In this document: positions 17,537 to 26,615 of the stretch, in pieces | How positions within the stretch are numbered: the stretch's first letter is position 1 | How the letters are laid out: each line of letters opens with the position of its first letter | From: an uncultured Flavobacteriaceae bacterium | Lineage (GTDB): Bacteria > Bacteroidota > Bacteroidia > Flavobacteriales > Flavobacteriaceae | NCBI GenBank assembly: GCA_913020475.1 | Contig: CAJVZM010000003.1 | Span: 1-45,724 of the forward strand | Direction: 5' to 3' | Length of the DNA: 45,724 nucleotides | The notes under the pieces: generated by a model | What the model saw: the letters and a program-made list of their open reading frames with translations, nothing else | Told to the model about the DNA's origin: nothing | The model's database searches: none | Translations under genes and position numbers: made by a program

Positions 17537-19054
17537 TTAGACAAGAGGTTTTCCTGTCATTGCACTAGGAATTTCAACCGCCATTAGCTTTAGAATGGTA
17601 GGTGCAATGTCACCTAAGATACCGTCAATGGTGGGGGCATTGTTTTTATCGACCAAAATTAATGGCACTGGGTTTACAGTATGAGCCGTGTTGGGCGAGC
17701 CATCTGCATTAACCATGGTTTCACAATTGCCGTGATCGGCAATGATAATGATTTTGTATTGGTTTTCTATAGCAGCATCAATGATGTCTCCAGCACATTG
17801 ATCCACAGTTTCACAGGCTTTTATAGCCGATTGTAAATCTCCGGTATGACCTACCATATCAGGATTGGCAAAGTTTAAACAGATAAAATCGGGTTGTTCC
17901 TCTCTAATTTTTGGGATGATGGCATCCCTAACGTCAAAAGCACTCATTTCGGGTTGGAGGTCATAGGTTGCAACTTTGGGTGAGGGACACATGATTCGCT
18001 CCTCCCCTTTAAAAGGCTCTTCTCTTCCACCGTTAAAAAAAAAGGTAACGTGGGGGTATTTTTCGGTCTCTGCAATTCTTATTTGGGTTTTCCCCGCTTT
18101 GGAAAGGGTTTCCCCCAAAGTATCTTCTAAGTTGTCTTTTTCAAATACAACCTTAATATTTTTAAAGGTTTTATCGTAATTGGTTAGGGTTACATAATGT
18201 AAATCCAAAGGGATCATGTCCTGTTCTGGGAAAGCACTTTGTGAAAGGGCATTGGTCAATTGTCGCCCGCGGTCGGTCCGGTAATTGAAAAAGATTACCA
18301 CATCCCCCTGGGTAATTTTACCTAAGGGCTGGTGGTTAGAGTCAATGGCTATCAAGGGTTCAATAAACTCGTCCGTAACTCCCGCAGCATAGCTTAACTC
18401 AATACTTTCGATTATATTTTGGGTGGGTGTGCCCTTGCCGTGCACCAATGCATCATAGGCTTTTTTAACTCTTTCCCATCTTTTGTCCCGATCCATGGCA
18501 TAGTATCGCCCGGTGATGGAGGCCAGTTTTGCCTGGGTCTGATCAAGCTTTCGGTACAATCTCCGTAGATATTTGACGCCAGATTTGGGATCCACATCTC
18601 GACCGTCAGTGAAACCGTGAACAAAAACTTGGGGAACATCGAATTGCGCCGCCATCTCCAAAAGTCCTTCCAAGTGATCCAGATGTGCATGCACACCTCC
18701 ATCTGAAAGCAATCCCAAAAAATGCAAATTTTTTCCTTGGTTTTGGGCGTAGGTTAAAGCATCGATCAAAACCTGATTTTTTTCAACGCTTTTGTCTTCA
18801 ATGGCTTTCGAAATTTTAACCAAGTCTTGATAAACAATTCTTCCTGCTCCCAAGTTCATGTGTCCCACTTCACTATTTCCCATTTGACCGTTGGGAAGAC
18901 CCACGTTTTCTCCATGGGTTAAAAGAGAGGCATGAGGATACTTATTAGACCAGGCATCCATATTGGGTGTTTTGGCTAAATCTACTGCAGAGACTTTAGG
19001 GTTGGGTGCCAAACCCCATCCGTCTAAGATCATTAAAATTACTTTTTGAGCCAT
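17537..19054 (-). CDS. gpmI: 2,3-bisphosphoglycerate-independent phosphoglycerate mutase
   Basis: Interconverts 3- and 2-phosphoglycerate in glycolysis using two Mn2+. The 505-aa length is standard. Seen: ILMILDGWG with the first metal Asp, the phosphorylated Ser61 in QMGNSEVGHMNLGAGR, GLLSDGGVHAH, FTDGRDVDP, GRYYAMDRDKRWER, NFANPDMVGHTGD and IIADHGNCE with C-terminal metal ligands. First gene of its unit; a perfect -7 element (TATCTTTG) lies just upstream, divergent from rsgA. Confidence 0.97.
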   Translation of the reverse strand: MAQKVILMILDGWGLAPNPKVSAVDLAKTPNMDAWSNKYPHASLLTHGENVGLPNGQMGNSEVGHMNLGAGRIVYQDLVKISKAIEDKSVEKNQVLIDALTYAQNQGKNLHFLGLLSDGGVHAHLDHLEGLLEMAAQFDVPQVFVHGFTDGRDVDPKSGVKYLRRLYRKLDQTQAKLASITGRYYAMDRDKRWERVKKAYDALVHGKGTPTQNIIESIELSYAAGVTDEFIEPLIAIDSNHQPLGKITQGDVVIFFNYRTDRGRQLTNALSQSAFPEQDMIPLDLHYVTLTNYDKTFKNIKVVFEKDNLEDTLGETLSKAGKTQIRIAETEKYPHVTFFFNGGREEPFKGEERIMCPSPKVATYDLQPEMSAFDVRDAIIPKIREEQPDFICLNFANPDMVGHTGDLQSAIKACETVDQCAGDIIDAAIENQYKIIIIADHGNCETMVNADGSPNTAHTVNPVPLILVDKNNAPTIDGILGDIAPTILKLMAVEIPSAMTGKPLV

Positions 19055-19065
19055 TTATTTTTTTA

Positions 19066-19073
19066 CAAAGATA
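19066..19073 (-). promoter_or_regulatory. -7 element of the gpmI promoter
   Basis: TATCTTTG on the minus strand matches TAnnTTTG perfectly, 12 nt before the gpmI ATG. No TTG lies at the expected -33 distance, so recognition may rely on the -7 element. Confidence 0.45.
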
Positions 19074-19137
19074 GCAATTCCACCAGCTTGTCTTTCGAGT
19101 ATACAGCGAAAAAAATATTTGTTGTTTCTTTGTGTAT

Positions 19138-20067
19138 ATGAGACAAAAAGGGATCGTTTATTGTTCTACTGGAAGCCATTACCGTGTGAAATTCAACGGA
19201 GCATTTTACGATTGTAGGATCAAGGGAAAATTCCGAATTAAAGGGATCAAAAGTACTAATCCCATTGCTGTAGGGGACAGGGTCTGGTTTGATAGGGAAT
19301 CAGACGGAGTGAAAAAAACGGGAGTGATCACCGAAATAGAATCCCGTCAGAACTACATTGTTAGAAAATCGGTTAACCTTTCCAAACAAATTCACATTAT
19401 TGCCTCCAATATTGATCAAGTTTTTTTGATGATTACCTTCAAAACACCAACTACTTTCCCAGCATTTATTGATCGTTTTTTGGTCACCGCCAAAGCCTAT
19501 GAAATCAAAACGATATTGGTATTCAATAAAATTGATCTCTATACTGCCCAAGAATTAAAGGATATGCGATCCCTTAAGGGCGTCTATGAAAAAATAGGTT
19601 ACGACTGTTACGAAGTTGTGGCGAAAGAGGATAATAGCTTGGGCGAGATTAAAAAAACCATGGCTAAAAAGGTGAGTGTATTTTCTGGTCACAGCGGGGT
19701 GGGAAAATCCACTTTATTGAACAGTCTTTCGCCTGGGCTGGATTTGAAAACCGCCAATGTTTCTACCCAACACGAACAGGGACAGCACACCACTACTTTT
19801 GCCGAAATGTTTGACCTGGAGGGAGGAGCCAAAATCATCGATACTCCTGGGATCAAAGGTTTTGGAGTAGTGGACATCCAAAAGGAAGAATTGTCGGGTT
19901 ATTTTAGAGAATTTTCTGTTTTGAGATCGCAGTGTAAATTTAATAACTGCTTACACACAACTGAACCTCAATGCGCAGTCAAAGTAGCATTGGAGGCAGG
20001 CGAAATCGCCCAAAGCCGATACAAATCTTATCTACAATTATTAGATGACGATGCTTTATACCGGTAA
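19138..20067 (+). CDS. rsgA: Ribosome small subunit-dependent GTPase A
   Basis: Circularly permuted GTPase that checks late 30S subunit maturation. The start is ATG 19138 (MRQKGIVYC); a GTG at 19132 is also possible. Order: N-terminal OB fold; G4 motif FNKIDLY near residue 131; G1 motif GHSGVGKST near 184-192; G3 motif DTPGIKGFG; C-terminal zinc finger CKFNNCLHTTEPQC. This order (G4-G1-G3) is diagnostic. It is followed by dtd after 3 nt. Confidence 0.97.
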   Translation: MRQKGIVYCSTGSHYRVKFNGAFYDCRIKGKFRIKGIKSTNPIAVGDRVWFDRESDGVKKTGVITEIESRQNYIVRKSVNLSKQIHIIASNIDQVFLMITFKTPTTFPAFIDRFLVTAKAYEIKTILVFNKIDLYTAQELKDMRSLKGVYEKIGYDCYEVVAKEDNSLGEIKKTMAKKVSVFSGHSGVGKSTLLNSLSPGLDLKTANVSTQHEQGQHTTTFAEMFDLEGGAKIIDTPGIKGFGVVDIQKEELSGYFREFSVLRSQCKFNNCLHTTEPQCAVKVALEAGEIAQSRYKSYLQLLDDDALYR

Positions 20068-20070
20068 GTT

Positions 20071-20523
20071 ATGAGAATTGTCATTCAGAGGGTCAGTCAA
20101 GCAGAAGTGAAAGTGGAAGGAAAAACTGTAGGAGCCATTGAAAAAGGACTATTGGTGTTGTTGGGAATTGAAAACGATGATAATTACTCTGATACAGAGT
20201 GGATGGTGAATAAACTTCTCAATTTGAGGATTTTTAATGATAAAAACCAAGTGATGAACTGTTCGGTCCTCGATGTGCAGGGGGAATTGATGGTCATTAG
20301 TCAGTTTACTTTGATCGCTGCGACCAAAAAGGGTAACCGACCCTCCTTCATTCGCGCTGCACGCCATGAAACAGCTCTTAAGTTGTATGAACAGTTTGTA
20401 AGTATGTCAGTGCAAAAATTGGGAAAAAAAATAGCCAAGGGTATTTTCGGTGCAGATATGAAAGTCAGCCTGACCAACGATGGGCCAGTAACAATCATTA
20501 TTGATTCCAAAAACAGGGAATAG
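20071..20523 (+). CDS. dtd: D-aminoacyl-tRNA deacylase
   Basis: Hydrolyses D-amino acids (and Gly from tRNA-Ala) off mischarged tRNA. The 150-aa protein is full length. It carries the MRIVIQRVSQAEVKVEG opening, the SQFTLIAATKKGNRPSF segment containing the SQxTL motif, and NDGPVTIIID with the conserved GPVT near the C-terminus. It forms a pair with rsgA. Its stop is 3 nt from the stop of convergent murB. Confidence 0.96.
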   Translation: MRIVIQRVSQAEVKVEGKTVGAIEKGLLVLLGIENDDNYSDTEWMVNKLLNLRIFNDKNQVMNCSVLDVQGELMVISQFTLIAATKKGNRPSFIRAARHETALKLYEQFVSMSVQKLGKKIAKGIFGADMKVSLTNDGPVTIIIDSKNRE

Positions 20524-20526
20524 TAC

Positions 20527-21537
20527 TTAAAGTATATTGACCTCAAATTCCAAGTCAATTGCAAAGTTTTCCAAAACCTTGTTTCTGATCTGTTGGGCTA
20601 GTTTTTTGATTTCAGTCCCGGAGGCCTTACCGTAGTTGACCAAAACTAAGGCTTGCTTTTGGTGGACACCTGCATCATTCTTACGATAGCCTTTGAAGCC
20701 CAAGTGGTCGATCAACCAAGCAGCTGGAATTTTGACTTTTCCCTCTCGATCGGGATAGTGAGGTAGGTTGGCATATTGTTTTTGCAGTGCCGCAAATTTC
20801 TCTGAGTCAACCACTGGATTTTTAAAAAAACTACCACAATTTCCAATTTGACGGGGATCGGGCAATTTGGACGACCGGATTTTGATCACCGCTTGTGCGA
20901 TCATTTGAATACTGGGAGACTTGGACTTGATTTTTTCGAACAAACCTTGGTAGGAGGTATTGATTTGGTGTGGTGCCTTTGTCAGATTAAACTGAGCTGA
21001 AGTAATTATGTATTTTCCTTTGAGTGCATTTTTAAAAATGGAATTTCTGTACCCAAATTCACATTCGGCCTTGTTAAAAGTTTTGATCTCGCCGGTCTCC
21101 CGAGACACGGCCTCGCAACTTTCAAAAACTTGGCTAAGCTCCACCCCATAGGCTCCTATATTTTGGATAGGAGCCGCTCCCACACTGCCTGGGATCAAGG
21201 CTAAATTTTCAACACCCCCAAAATCTTTTTCTAAACACCACAAAACAAAATCATGCCAGTTTTCCCCCGCAGCGACTTTGATTTTAGCCTTGTACTCATC
21301 CTCATGAAGGATTTCTATTCCACGGCTTTCAATTCTTAGGGTAAGTCCATCAAAATCTTGAGTGAGCAATAGGTTACTTCCTCCACCCAAAACTAAAAGT
21401 TGGCTATCTTGATTTTCGCTTAAAACTGCCTTTAATACATCAGTGGATTGAATGCTGATGAATTTTTTTGACTTAACGTCAATGCCAAATGTGTTGTAGG
21501 CACATAGGGAAATGTCTTTTTGGAAATTCAAAACCAT
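20527..21537 (-). CDS. murB: UDP-N-acetylenolpyruvoylglucosamine reductase, type I
   Basis: NADPH- and FAD-dependent enzyme that makes UDP-MurNAc for peptidoglycan. The 336-aa length and the tyrosine loop region fit type I MurB. Seen: NTFGIDVKSKKF, VLGGGSNLLL (FAD binding), ALIPGSVGAAPIQNIGAYGVE, EFGYRNSIFK and the proton-donor Ser in GNCGSFFKNPVV. It lies 20 nt downstream of an aminotransferase gene on the same strand, so the two are probably co-transcribed, although no functional link is obvious. Confidence 0.96.
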   Translation of the reverse strand: MVLNFQKDISLCAYNTFGIDVKSKKFISIQSTDVLKAVLSENQDSQLLVLGGGSNLLLTQDFDGLTLRIESRGIEILHEDEYKAKIKVAAGENWHDFVLWCLEKDFGGVENLALIPGSVGAAPIQNIGAYGVELSQVFESCEAVSRETGEIKTFNKAECEFGYRNSIFKNALKGKYIITSAQFNLTKAPHQINTSYQGLFEKIKSKSPSIQMIAQAVIKIRSSKLPDPRQIGNCGSFFKNPVVDSEKFAALQKQYANLPHYPDREGKVKIPAAWLIDHLGFKGYRKNDAGVHQKQALVLVNYGKASGTEIKKLAQQIRNKVLENFAIDLEFEVNIL

Positions 21538-21557
21538 AGGGAAAGATAGAAAAATGC

Positions 21558-22751
21558 CTAGGAATTACGATAGGCAGTCAAGGCTTTTTCCAAAATTTCG
21601 GCGGCGCGTTGGAGTTTTTTGCTGTCCAATACAAATGCCAATCGGACTTGATCTTTTCCTAATTCGGGTGAGGAGTAAAAGCCTGCAGCTGGAGCCAGCA
21701 TTATGGTTTGCCCCTGATCTTCAAAATCGGTAAGCAAAAATTTAGAAAAATCTTCGGCATTATTGACGGGGAGTTTAACAATACAATAAAATGCTCCCAT
21801 GGGGTTGGAAACTTCCACACCCTCTATTTTTTCCAGTGCAGCAAGGGTGATGTTTTTCCTTTTTTCGTATTCTTTTTTGATATCATTTAAATAGGATGAG
21901 GGTGATGAAACAGCCGCTTCACTCGCCATGAGTGCCAGAGCTGGTGGAGATAATCGAAGGTGTGCAAATTTAAGCGCAGTGGCCATCAATGCTCTGTTTT
22001 TAGAAATCATACAGCCCACCCTTGCACCACATAAACTATAACGCTTGGATACCGAATCAATCATCACGGCATGTTCACTACCTTTTTCCGACTTTAAAAC
22101 TGAATAATGGGACTGTTCAGTATATATAAATTCTCTATACACCTCATCTACAATTATAAAAATGTCGTGTGCTAAGGCCAGATCAATCAAGGCCTTGATT
22201 TCTGCCTCACTATAAAGGTAACCAGTTGGATTACTAGGGTTGCAAATCAGTATAGCTCGGGTCTTTTCACTGATTTTTTCTTCTAATTGGGCTATGGGGG
22301 GTAATTCGAATTGATTTTCAAAGTACGAAACCACTGGAATGACTTCCACACTACAAGCCGCTGCAAATCCGTTATAGTTGGCATAAAAAGGTTCAGGAAT
22401 GATGATTTCATCTCCAGCATCGCAAATCACGTTGAGAGTAAATGACAATGCCTCACTCGCTCCCGTGGTTACAATGATATCATCGGATTCAATGGATATG
22501 CCATGTTGCTCATAGTAATTACAGAGCTGAGTTCGGTAAGATAGGGAGCCTTGAGAGGAACCATACGGCAGGAGCTTAAGCGATTGTTTACGTACAATCT
22601 CCATCGCCTCTTTAGGAGCTTCAATGTCGGGTTGTCCAATATTGAGATGCAAAACTTCTACTCCGCGAGTTTTGGCTTTATCTGAGTGAAACACAAGTTT
22701 CCGGATAGGAGACGAGGGCAATTCTCGACCTTTTTTAGAAATTTTTGGCAT
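21558..22751 (-). CDS. PLP-dependent class I/II aminotransferase
   Basis: A 397-aa fold-type I aminotransferase. Seen: LHLNIGQPDIEAP near residue 35, YGSSQGSLSYR, TTGASEAL, CNPSNPTGYLY (170-180), VDEVYREF with Asp202 and Tyr205, and the PLP Lys236 in DSVSKRYSLCGARVG. The Ser-Lys-Arg-Tyr version of the Lys motif separates it from the aspC-type gene at 3061. Substrate cannot be assigned; aspartate or an aromatic or branched amino acid is possible. A promoter-like element lies just upstream. Confidence 0.88.
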   Translation of the reverse strand: MPKISKKGRELPSSPIRKLVFHSDKAKTRGVEVLHLNIGQPDIEAPKEAMEIVRKQSLKLLPYGSSQGSLSYRTQLCNYYEQHGISIESDDIIVTTGASEALSFTLNVICDAGDEIIIPEPFYANYNGFAAACSVEVIPVVSYFENQFELPPIAQLEEKISEKTRAILICNPSNPTGYLYSEAEIKALIDLALAHDIFIIVDEVYREFIYTEQSHYSVLKSEKGSEHAVMIDSVSKRYSLCGARVGCMISKNRALMATALKFAHLRLSPPALALMASEAAVSSPSSYLNDIKKEYEKRKNITLAALEKIEGVEVSNPMGAFYCIVKLPVNNAEDFSKFLLTDFEDQGQTIMLAPAAGFYSSPELGKDQVRLAFVLDSKKLQRAAEILEKALTAYRNS

Positions 22752-22768
22752 CTTATAATTTATGAGTG

Positions 22769-22800
22769 CAAATATTCAAAAAAAAAGCTCTGATTCTCAA
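22769..22800 (-). promoter_or_regulatory. Promoter of the aminotransferase-murB unit
   Basis: On the minus strand TTG (22800-22798), a 21-nt spacer and AATATTTG (22776-22769) match TTG-N19-21-TAnnTTTG with one mismatch. Transcription would start near 22763, about 12 nt before the ATG. Confidence 0.5.
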
Positions 22801-22840
22801 TTAAGGGCCGAAATTTAATTGATAATGGGATTAAAACAAA

Positions 22841-23221
22841 TCAATTATCCAATATGTTGCCTTTAATCTTTAATGCTATGATGCTAGCAGAAGTAACATT
22901 AGTGTTTACGGTGATCGTTTTTCTGAAAACCCCAATTCGATTAGTGTCATACCTTACCGTAATTTCCCCTTTTTCTCCAGGGGCTATAGGTCCCTCTGGT
23001 TTTTTTGGAATGGTGCATCCGCAACTGGATCTAACACCCTCAATCATTAGAGGAGCATCTCCTGTATTTTCAAAAATAAATGTCCTTATACCTTCGCTGC
23101 CTTTGGCAACTTCACCGTAATCGATGGTATCCATGTCAAAACTTATCATGGGACCAGAAGCTTGAGCACACAACATTAGCGGGGTAAAAATCAATAAAAT
23201 AAAAAGGATAGCTTTTTTCAT
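22841..23221 (-). CDS. Secreted DUF1573 domain protein
   Basis: A 126-aa protein with a signal peptide (residues 1-20, ending LCAQ) and a single DUF1573 domain, an Ig/ASH-like beta fold common in secreted proteins of Bacteroidota. Diagnostic segments are DTIDYGEVAKGSEG, FIFENTGDAPL, SSCGCTIPKKP and APGEKGEITVRYDT. The two Cys of SSCGCT may form a bond or bind metal. Function unknown. Probably monocistronic: 89 nt separate it from the aminotransferase downstream. A weak promoter (TAAATTTA at 23241-23248, with TTG 18 nt further) lies upstream on its strand. Confidence 0.85.
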   Translation of the reverse strand: MKKAILFILLIFTPLMLCAQASGPMISFDMDTIDYGEVAKGSEGIRTFIFENTGDAPLMIEGVRSSCGCTIPKKPEGPIAPGEKGEITVRYDTNRIGVFRKTITVNTNVTSASIIALKIKGNILDN

Positions 23222-23304
23222 TCTTATAAATTCTATTATATAAATTTACAACTTTAAAAAGAAAACCAAAACCGACAGAGTTTTTATAATCCCAAAAGTG
23301 TGAT

Positions 23305-23312
23305 TACTTTTG
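23305..23312 (+). promoter_or_regulatory. -7 element of the valS promoter
   Basis: TACTTTTG is a perfect TAnnTTTG match. TTT at 23281-23283, 21 nt upstream, is a one-mismatch -33 element. It lies inside the longer open frame that begins at 23300, so translation must start downstream at ATG 23342. Confidence 0.5.
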
Positions 23313-23341
23313 TCGAGCATTCTAAAGGCTTACTACATTTC

Positions 23342-25963
23342 ATGCAGATTCCATCTAAGTTTATTTCGCAAATTGTTGAAGATAAATGGTATTCATATTG
23401 GATGGAAAAAGATTTTTTTTCTTCTACTCCAGACGATAGGGAGCCCTACACCATAGTGATTCCTCCACCCAATGTTACTGGTGTGTTACATATGGGGCAT
23501 ATGTTGAACAACACGCTACAAGACATCATCATCCGCCGTTCCAGAATGCAAGGCTATAATGCCTGTTGGGTTCCTGGGACTGATCATGCCTCTATCGCCA
23601 CAGAGGCCAAGGTGGTGGCTAGCCTCAAAAAACAAGGCATCGAAAAATCGACGCTCAGCCGTCAAGATTTTTTAAATCACGCTTGGGATTGGACCCATAA
23701 GTACGGAGGGGTCATCCTTGAGCAGCTGAAAAAATTAGGGTGTTCCTGTGATTGGAGTCGCACCAAATTTACACTAGATGTGGACATGTCGGCTTCAGTT
23801 ATTGACACTTTTGTAAAGCTCTACAATAAAGGCTTGATCTACAGGGGTTACAGAATGGTTAATTGGGATCCCAAAGCCAAAACCACCCTCTCCGATGAGG
23901 AGGTGATTTATGAAGAGCGAGATGGCCAACTCTACCATATTGCCTATGATGTTGTGGACAGTGAAGAAAAAGTGATAATTGCAACCACACGACCCGAAAC
24001 CCTTTTGGGAGATACTGCCGTTTGTATTCATCCCGATGATGAGCGTTTTACCCACCTTAAAGGAAAACAATTAATTGTTCCCATCGCCAACCGAAAAATC
24101 CCCATCATCGAGGACGAATATGTGGACATAGAATTTGGAACGGGTTGTCTTAAAGTGACTCCAGCGCACGATATCAATGACAACGCTCTAGCTGAAAAAC
24201 ACCAATTGGGGGCCATAGATATTTTTAATGATGATGCCACCCTAAACCATCACGGTTTGGAATTTGAAGGCATGGATCGTTTTGTAGCGCGAAAAAAAAT
24301 AGTCAAAGCCCTGGAGGGAATTGGTCAATTGGTCAAAAAAGAAAACCACCGCCACAAAGTGGGGACATCAGAACGTACCAAAGCGGTCATAGAACCTCGA
24401 CTTTCGGATCAGTGGTTCCTTAAGATGGAAGGTCTGGCAAAGCCTGCCATTGAAGCAGTTTTGGAAAGCAAGGAGGTGAAGCTAGTACCTGAAAAGTTTA
24501 AAAACACCTACAGCCATTGGATGGAAAATATTCGAGATTGGAACATTTCCCGACAGTTATGGTGGGGACAGCAAATCCCAGCCTACTTTTACGGAAAGGG
24601 CAATTCCCATTTTGTAGTGGCTAAAGATAAAGCGACAGCTCTTGATTTGGCTAAGGCCAATTCTGGCGATGACCAGCTCCAAGCCTCCGATTTACGTCAA
24701 GACGAAGATGTTTTGGATACTTGGTTCTCTTCCTGGTTGTGGCCTATATCGGTTTTTAACGGAGTACTGGAACCAGATAATCCGGAGATCAATTATTACT
24801 ATCCCACTCAGGATTTGGTCACTGGCCCCGATATTTTATTCTTTTGGGTGGCTCGGATGATCATGTCCGGATATGAGTTACGTGAGGAAAAACCTTTTTC
24901 AAATGTTTATTTGACCGGATTGGTTCGAGATAAAAAAGGCAAAAAAATGTCTAAACAATTGGGCAACTCCCCCGACACGCTGGCCTTGATAGAGGAATAT
25001 GGCGCCGATGCCGTTAGGGTAGGTTTGATGCTGAGCTCTGCCGCTGGAAATGACCTATTGTTTGACGAAAGCCTTTGTCAGCAGGGCAAAAACTTTGCCA
25101 ACAAAATTTGGAATGCCTATCGTTTGCTGGAAGGATGGGAGGTAAATCCAACCCAAGAAACTCCTGCCGTGAACCAGGCAGCCATTCAGTGGTACAAAAA
25201 CCTATTTCAACAAACCCTCAGTCTTATCGATGATCACTTCAGTAAGTACAGAATCTCCGATGCTTTGATGAGTTTGTATAAACTAATTTGGGATAATTTT
25301 TGCTCCTGGTTTTTGGAAATGGTCAAACCCAGCTACGGAGATTCTATAGACAGTGCTACTCTTGAGAAAGTAAAAGTTTTGTTTGAAGACAACCTCAGGC
25401 TGCTGCACCCCTTTATGCCTTTTATCTCCGAAGAACTTTGGCACCAAATCGATAAACGAAACACCAATGAGGCACTGGTTATTTCCGATTGGCCCAAGGC
25501 CCAACCCATAGATCAAAACTGTATTGATGATTTTGAAATGGTCAAACAAATTGTGGCTGGGATAAGAAATTTTAGAAAAGAAAAAAACATCGGATTCAAA
25601 GAGCCATTGATTTTGATTTCCGAGGCACAACAACCTTATCCCGAAGTTATTCGTAAACTGGCACAGATAGAATCCATTGAATCCAAAGTCCAAGACGAAA
25701 GCCAAGCCCTGGGCTCTATTAGAGTGGGCCAATCTGAGTTTTTTATACCCCTGAATCAATCCATTGATCCAGAGGAGGAGCGCAAAAAGCTGACCCAAGA
25801 ATTGGAATACGCAAAAGGTTTTCTAAAATCAGTTGAGAAAAAACTATCCAACGAACGTTTTGTATCTAACGCCCCCGAAAAGGTCATCGAATTTGAGCGT
25901 AAAAAAGCTGCTGATGCTCATGAGAAAATTTCTCTATTGGAAAAAAGCTTGAACCAACTTTAG
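23342..25963 (+). CDS. valS: Valyl-tRNA synthetase
   Basis: Charges tRNA-Val with valine and edits threonine. From ATG 23342 the product is 873 aa (MQIPSKF); the frame extends upstream to 23300 but crosses the -7 promoter element. Visible: HIGH motif as HMGH (50-53) after PPPNVTGVL; CP1 editing domain with ATTRPETLLGDTAV; the WFSSWLWP region; KMSKS motif as KKMSKQLGNSPD; anticodon-binding domain; and a C-terminal coiled coil (EEERKKLTQELEYAKG onward) typical of ValRS. KMSKQ instead of KMSKS is a mild variant. It ends 1 nt from the stop of psd. Confidence 0.97.
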   Translation: MQIPSKFISQIVEDKWYSYWMEKDFFSSTPDDREPYTIVIPPPNVTGVLHMGHMLNNTLQDIIIRRSRMQGYNACWVPGTDHASIATEAKVVASLKKQGIEKSTLSRQDFLNHAWDWTHKYGGVILEQLKKLGCSCDWSRTKFTLDVDMSASVIDTFVKLYNKGLIYRGYRMVNWDPKAKTTLSDEEVIYEERDGQLYHIAYDVVDSEEKVIIATTRPETLLGDTAVCIHPDDERFTHLKGKQLIVPIANRKIPIIEDEYVDIEFGTGCLKVTPAHDINDNALAEKHQLGAIDIFNDDATLNHHGLEFEGMDRFVARKKIVKALEGIGQLVKKENHRHKVGTSERTKAVIEPRLSDQWFLKMEGLAKPAIEAVLESKEVKLVPEKFKNTYSHWMENIRDWNISRQLWWGQQIPAYFYGKGNSHFVVAKDKATALDLAKANSGDDQLQASDLRQDEDVLDTWFSSWLWPISVFNGVLEPDNPEINYYYPTQDLVTGPDILFFWVARMIMSGYELREEKPFSNVYLTGLVRDKKGKKMSKQLGNSPDTLALIEEYGADAVRVGLMLSSAAGNDLLFDESLCQQGKNFANKIWNAYRLLEGWEVNPTQETPAVNQAAIQWYKNLFQQTLSLIDDHFSKYRISDALMSLYKLIWDNFCSWFLEMVKPSYGDSIDSATLEKVKVLFEDNLRLLHPFMPFISEELWHQIDKRNTNEALVISDWPKAQPIDQNCIDDFEMVKQIVAGIRNFRKEKNIGFKEPLILISEAQQPYPEVIRKLAQIESIESKVQDESQALGSIRVGQSEFFIPLNQSIDPEEERKKLTQELEYAKGFLKSVEKKLSNERFVSNAPEKVIEFERKKAADAHEKISLLEKSLNQL

Positions 25964-25964
25964 T

Positions 25965-26615
25965 TTAGACTTCGGCAATACAATCCTGACCACCCTTTAC
26001 GACTTGATTTTTTTCAATATTGATCTTGGTGCCTAATGGTAAAAACAAATCTACTCTGGAACCAAATTTTATAAATCCGGCATCCTCGCCTTGAATTACC
26101 TCGTCTCCTACTTTTGCGTAGTTTACAATCCGGCGCGCCAATGCTCCAGCAATTTGGCGGTATAGGATTTGTCCTAGAGTTTTGTTTTCCAACACCACGG
26201 TAGTTCTTTCGTTTAATTCAGAGGATTTCGGATGCCAAGCCACCAGGTATTTTCCAGGGTGGTATTTGCTAAAAACAACCGATCCGCTCATGGCATAGCG
26301 TGTGACATGAACATTGAAAGGAGACATAAAAATAGACACTTGTAATCGCTTGTCTTTAAAATATTCCTTTTCAAAAACTTCTTCGATTACAACCACTTTT
26401 CCATCCACAGGTGAAATGATATGGCTTTCGTTGGGAAAGGTACTTCTCTTGGGATTTCTAAAAAATTGAAGCACTAATAACAAAATTATGACACTTAGTA
26501 ATTGGACTGCTTTTCTAAGCCAAAAAGTATCAATTCGGTATTCGGCCAGTATGGCGAAGAGCGCACAAATCAAAAAAGTGTAAATAATAATTTTAAAACC
26601 TTCTTTATGAAACAT
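25965..26615 (-). CDS. psd: Phosphatidylserine decarboxylase, short form
   Basis: Makes phosphatidylethanolamine in the inner membrane. The 216-aa short form is usual in Bacteroidota. Two N-terminal hydrophobic helices (about 10-25 and 36-52) precede the domain with SPVDGKVVVIEE, MSPFNVHVTRY and the self-cleavage site GFIKFGSRVDLFLP, in which Ser186 would become the pyruvoyl group. It overlaps the end of cdsA by 11 nt, so the two phospholipid enzymes are translated together. Confidence 0.95.
   Translation of the reverse strand: MFHKEGFKIIIYTFLICALFAILAEYRIDTFWLRKAVQLLSVIILLLVLQFFRNPKRSTFPNESHIISPVDGKVVVIEEVFEKEYFKDKRLQVSIFMSPFNVHVTRYAMSGSVVFSKYHPGKYLVAWHPKSSELNERTTVVLENKTLGQILYRQIAGALARRIVNYAKVGDEVIQGEDAGFIKFGSRVDLFLPLGTKINIEKNQVVKGGQDCIAEV

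Noticed and set aside
25283-25798. A 171-codon minus-strand open frame
   Set aside because: Antisense to the conserved valS anticodon-binding region; shadow of codon bias.
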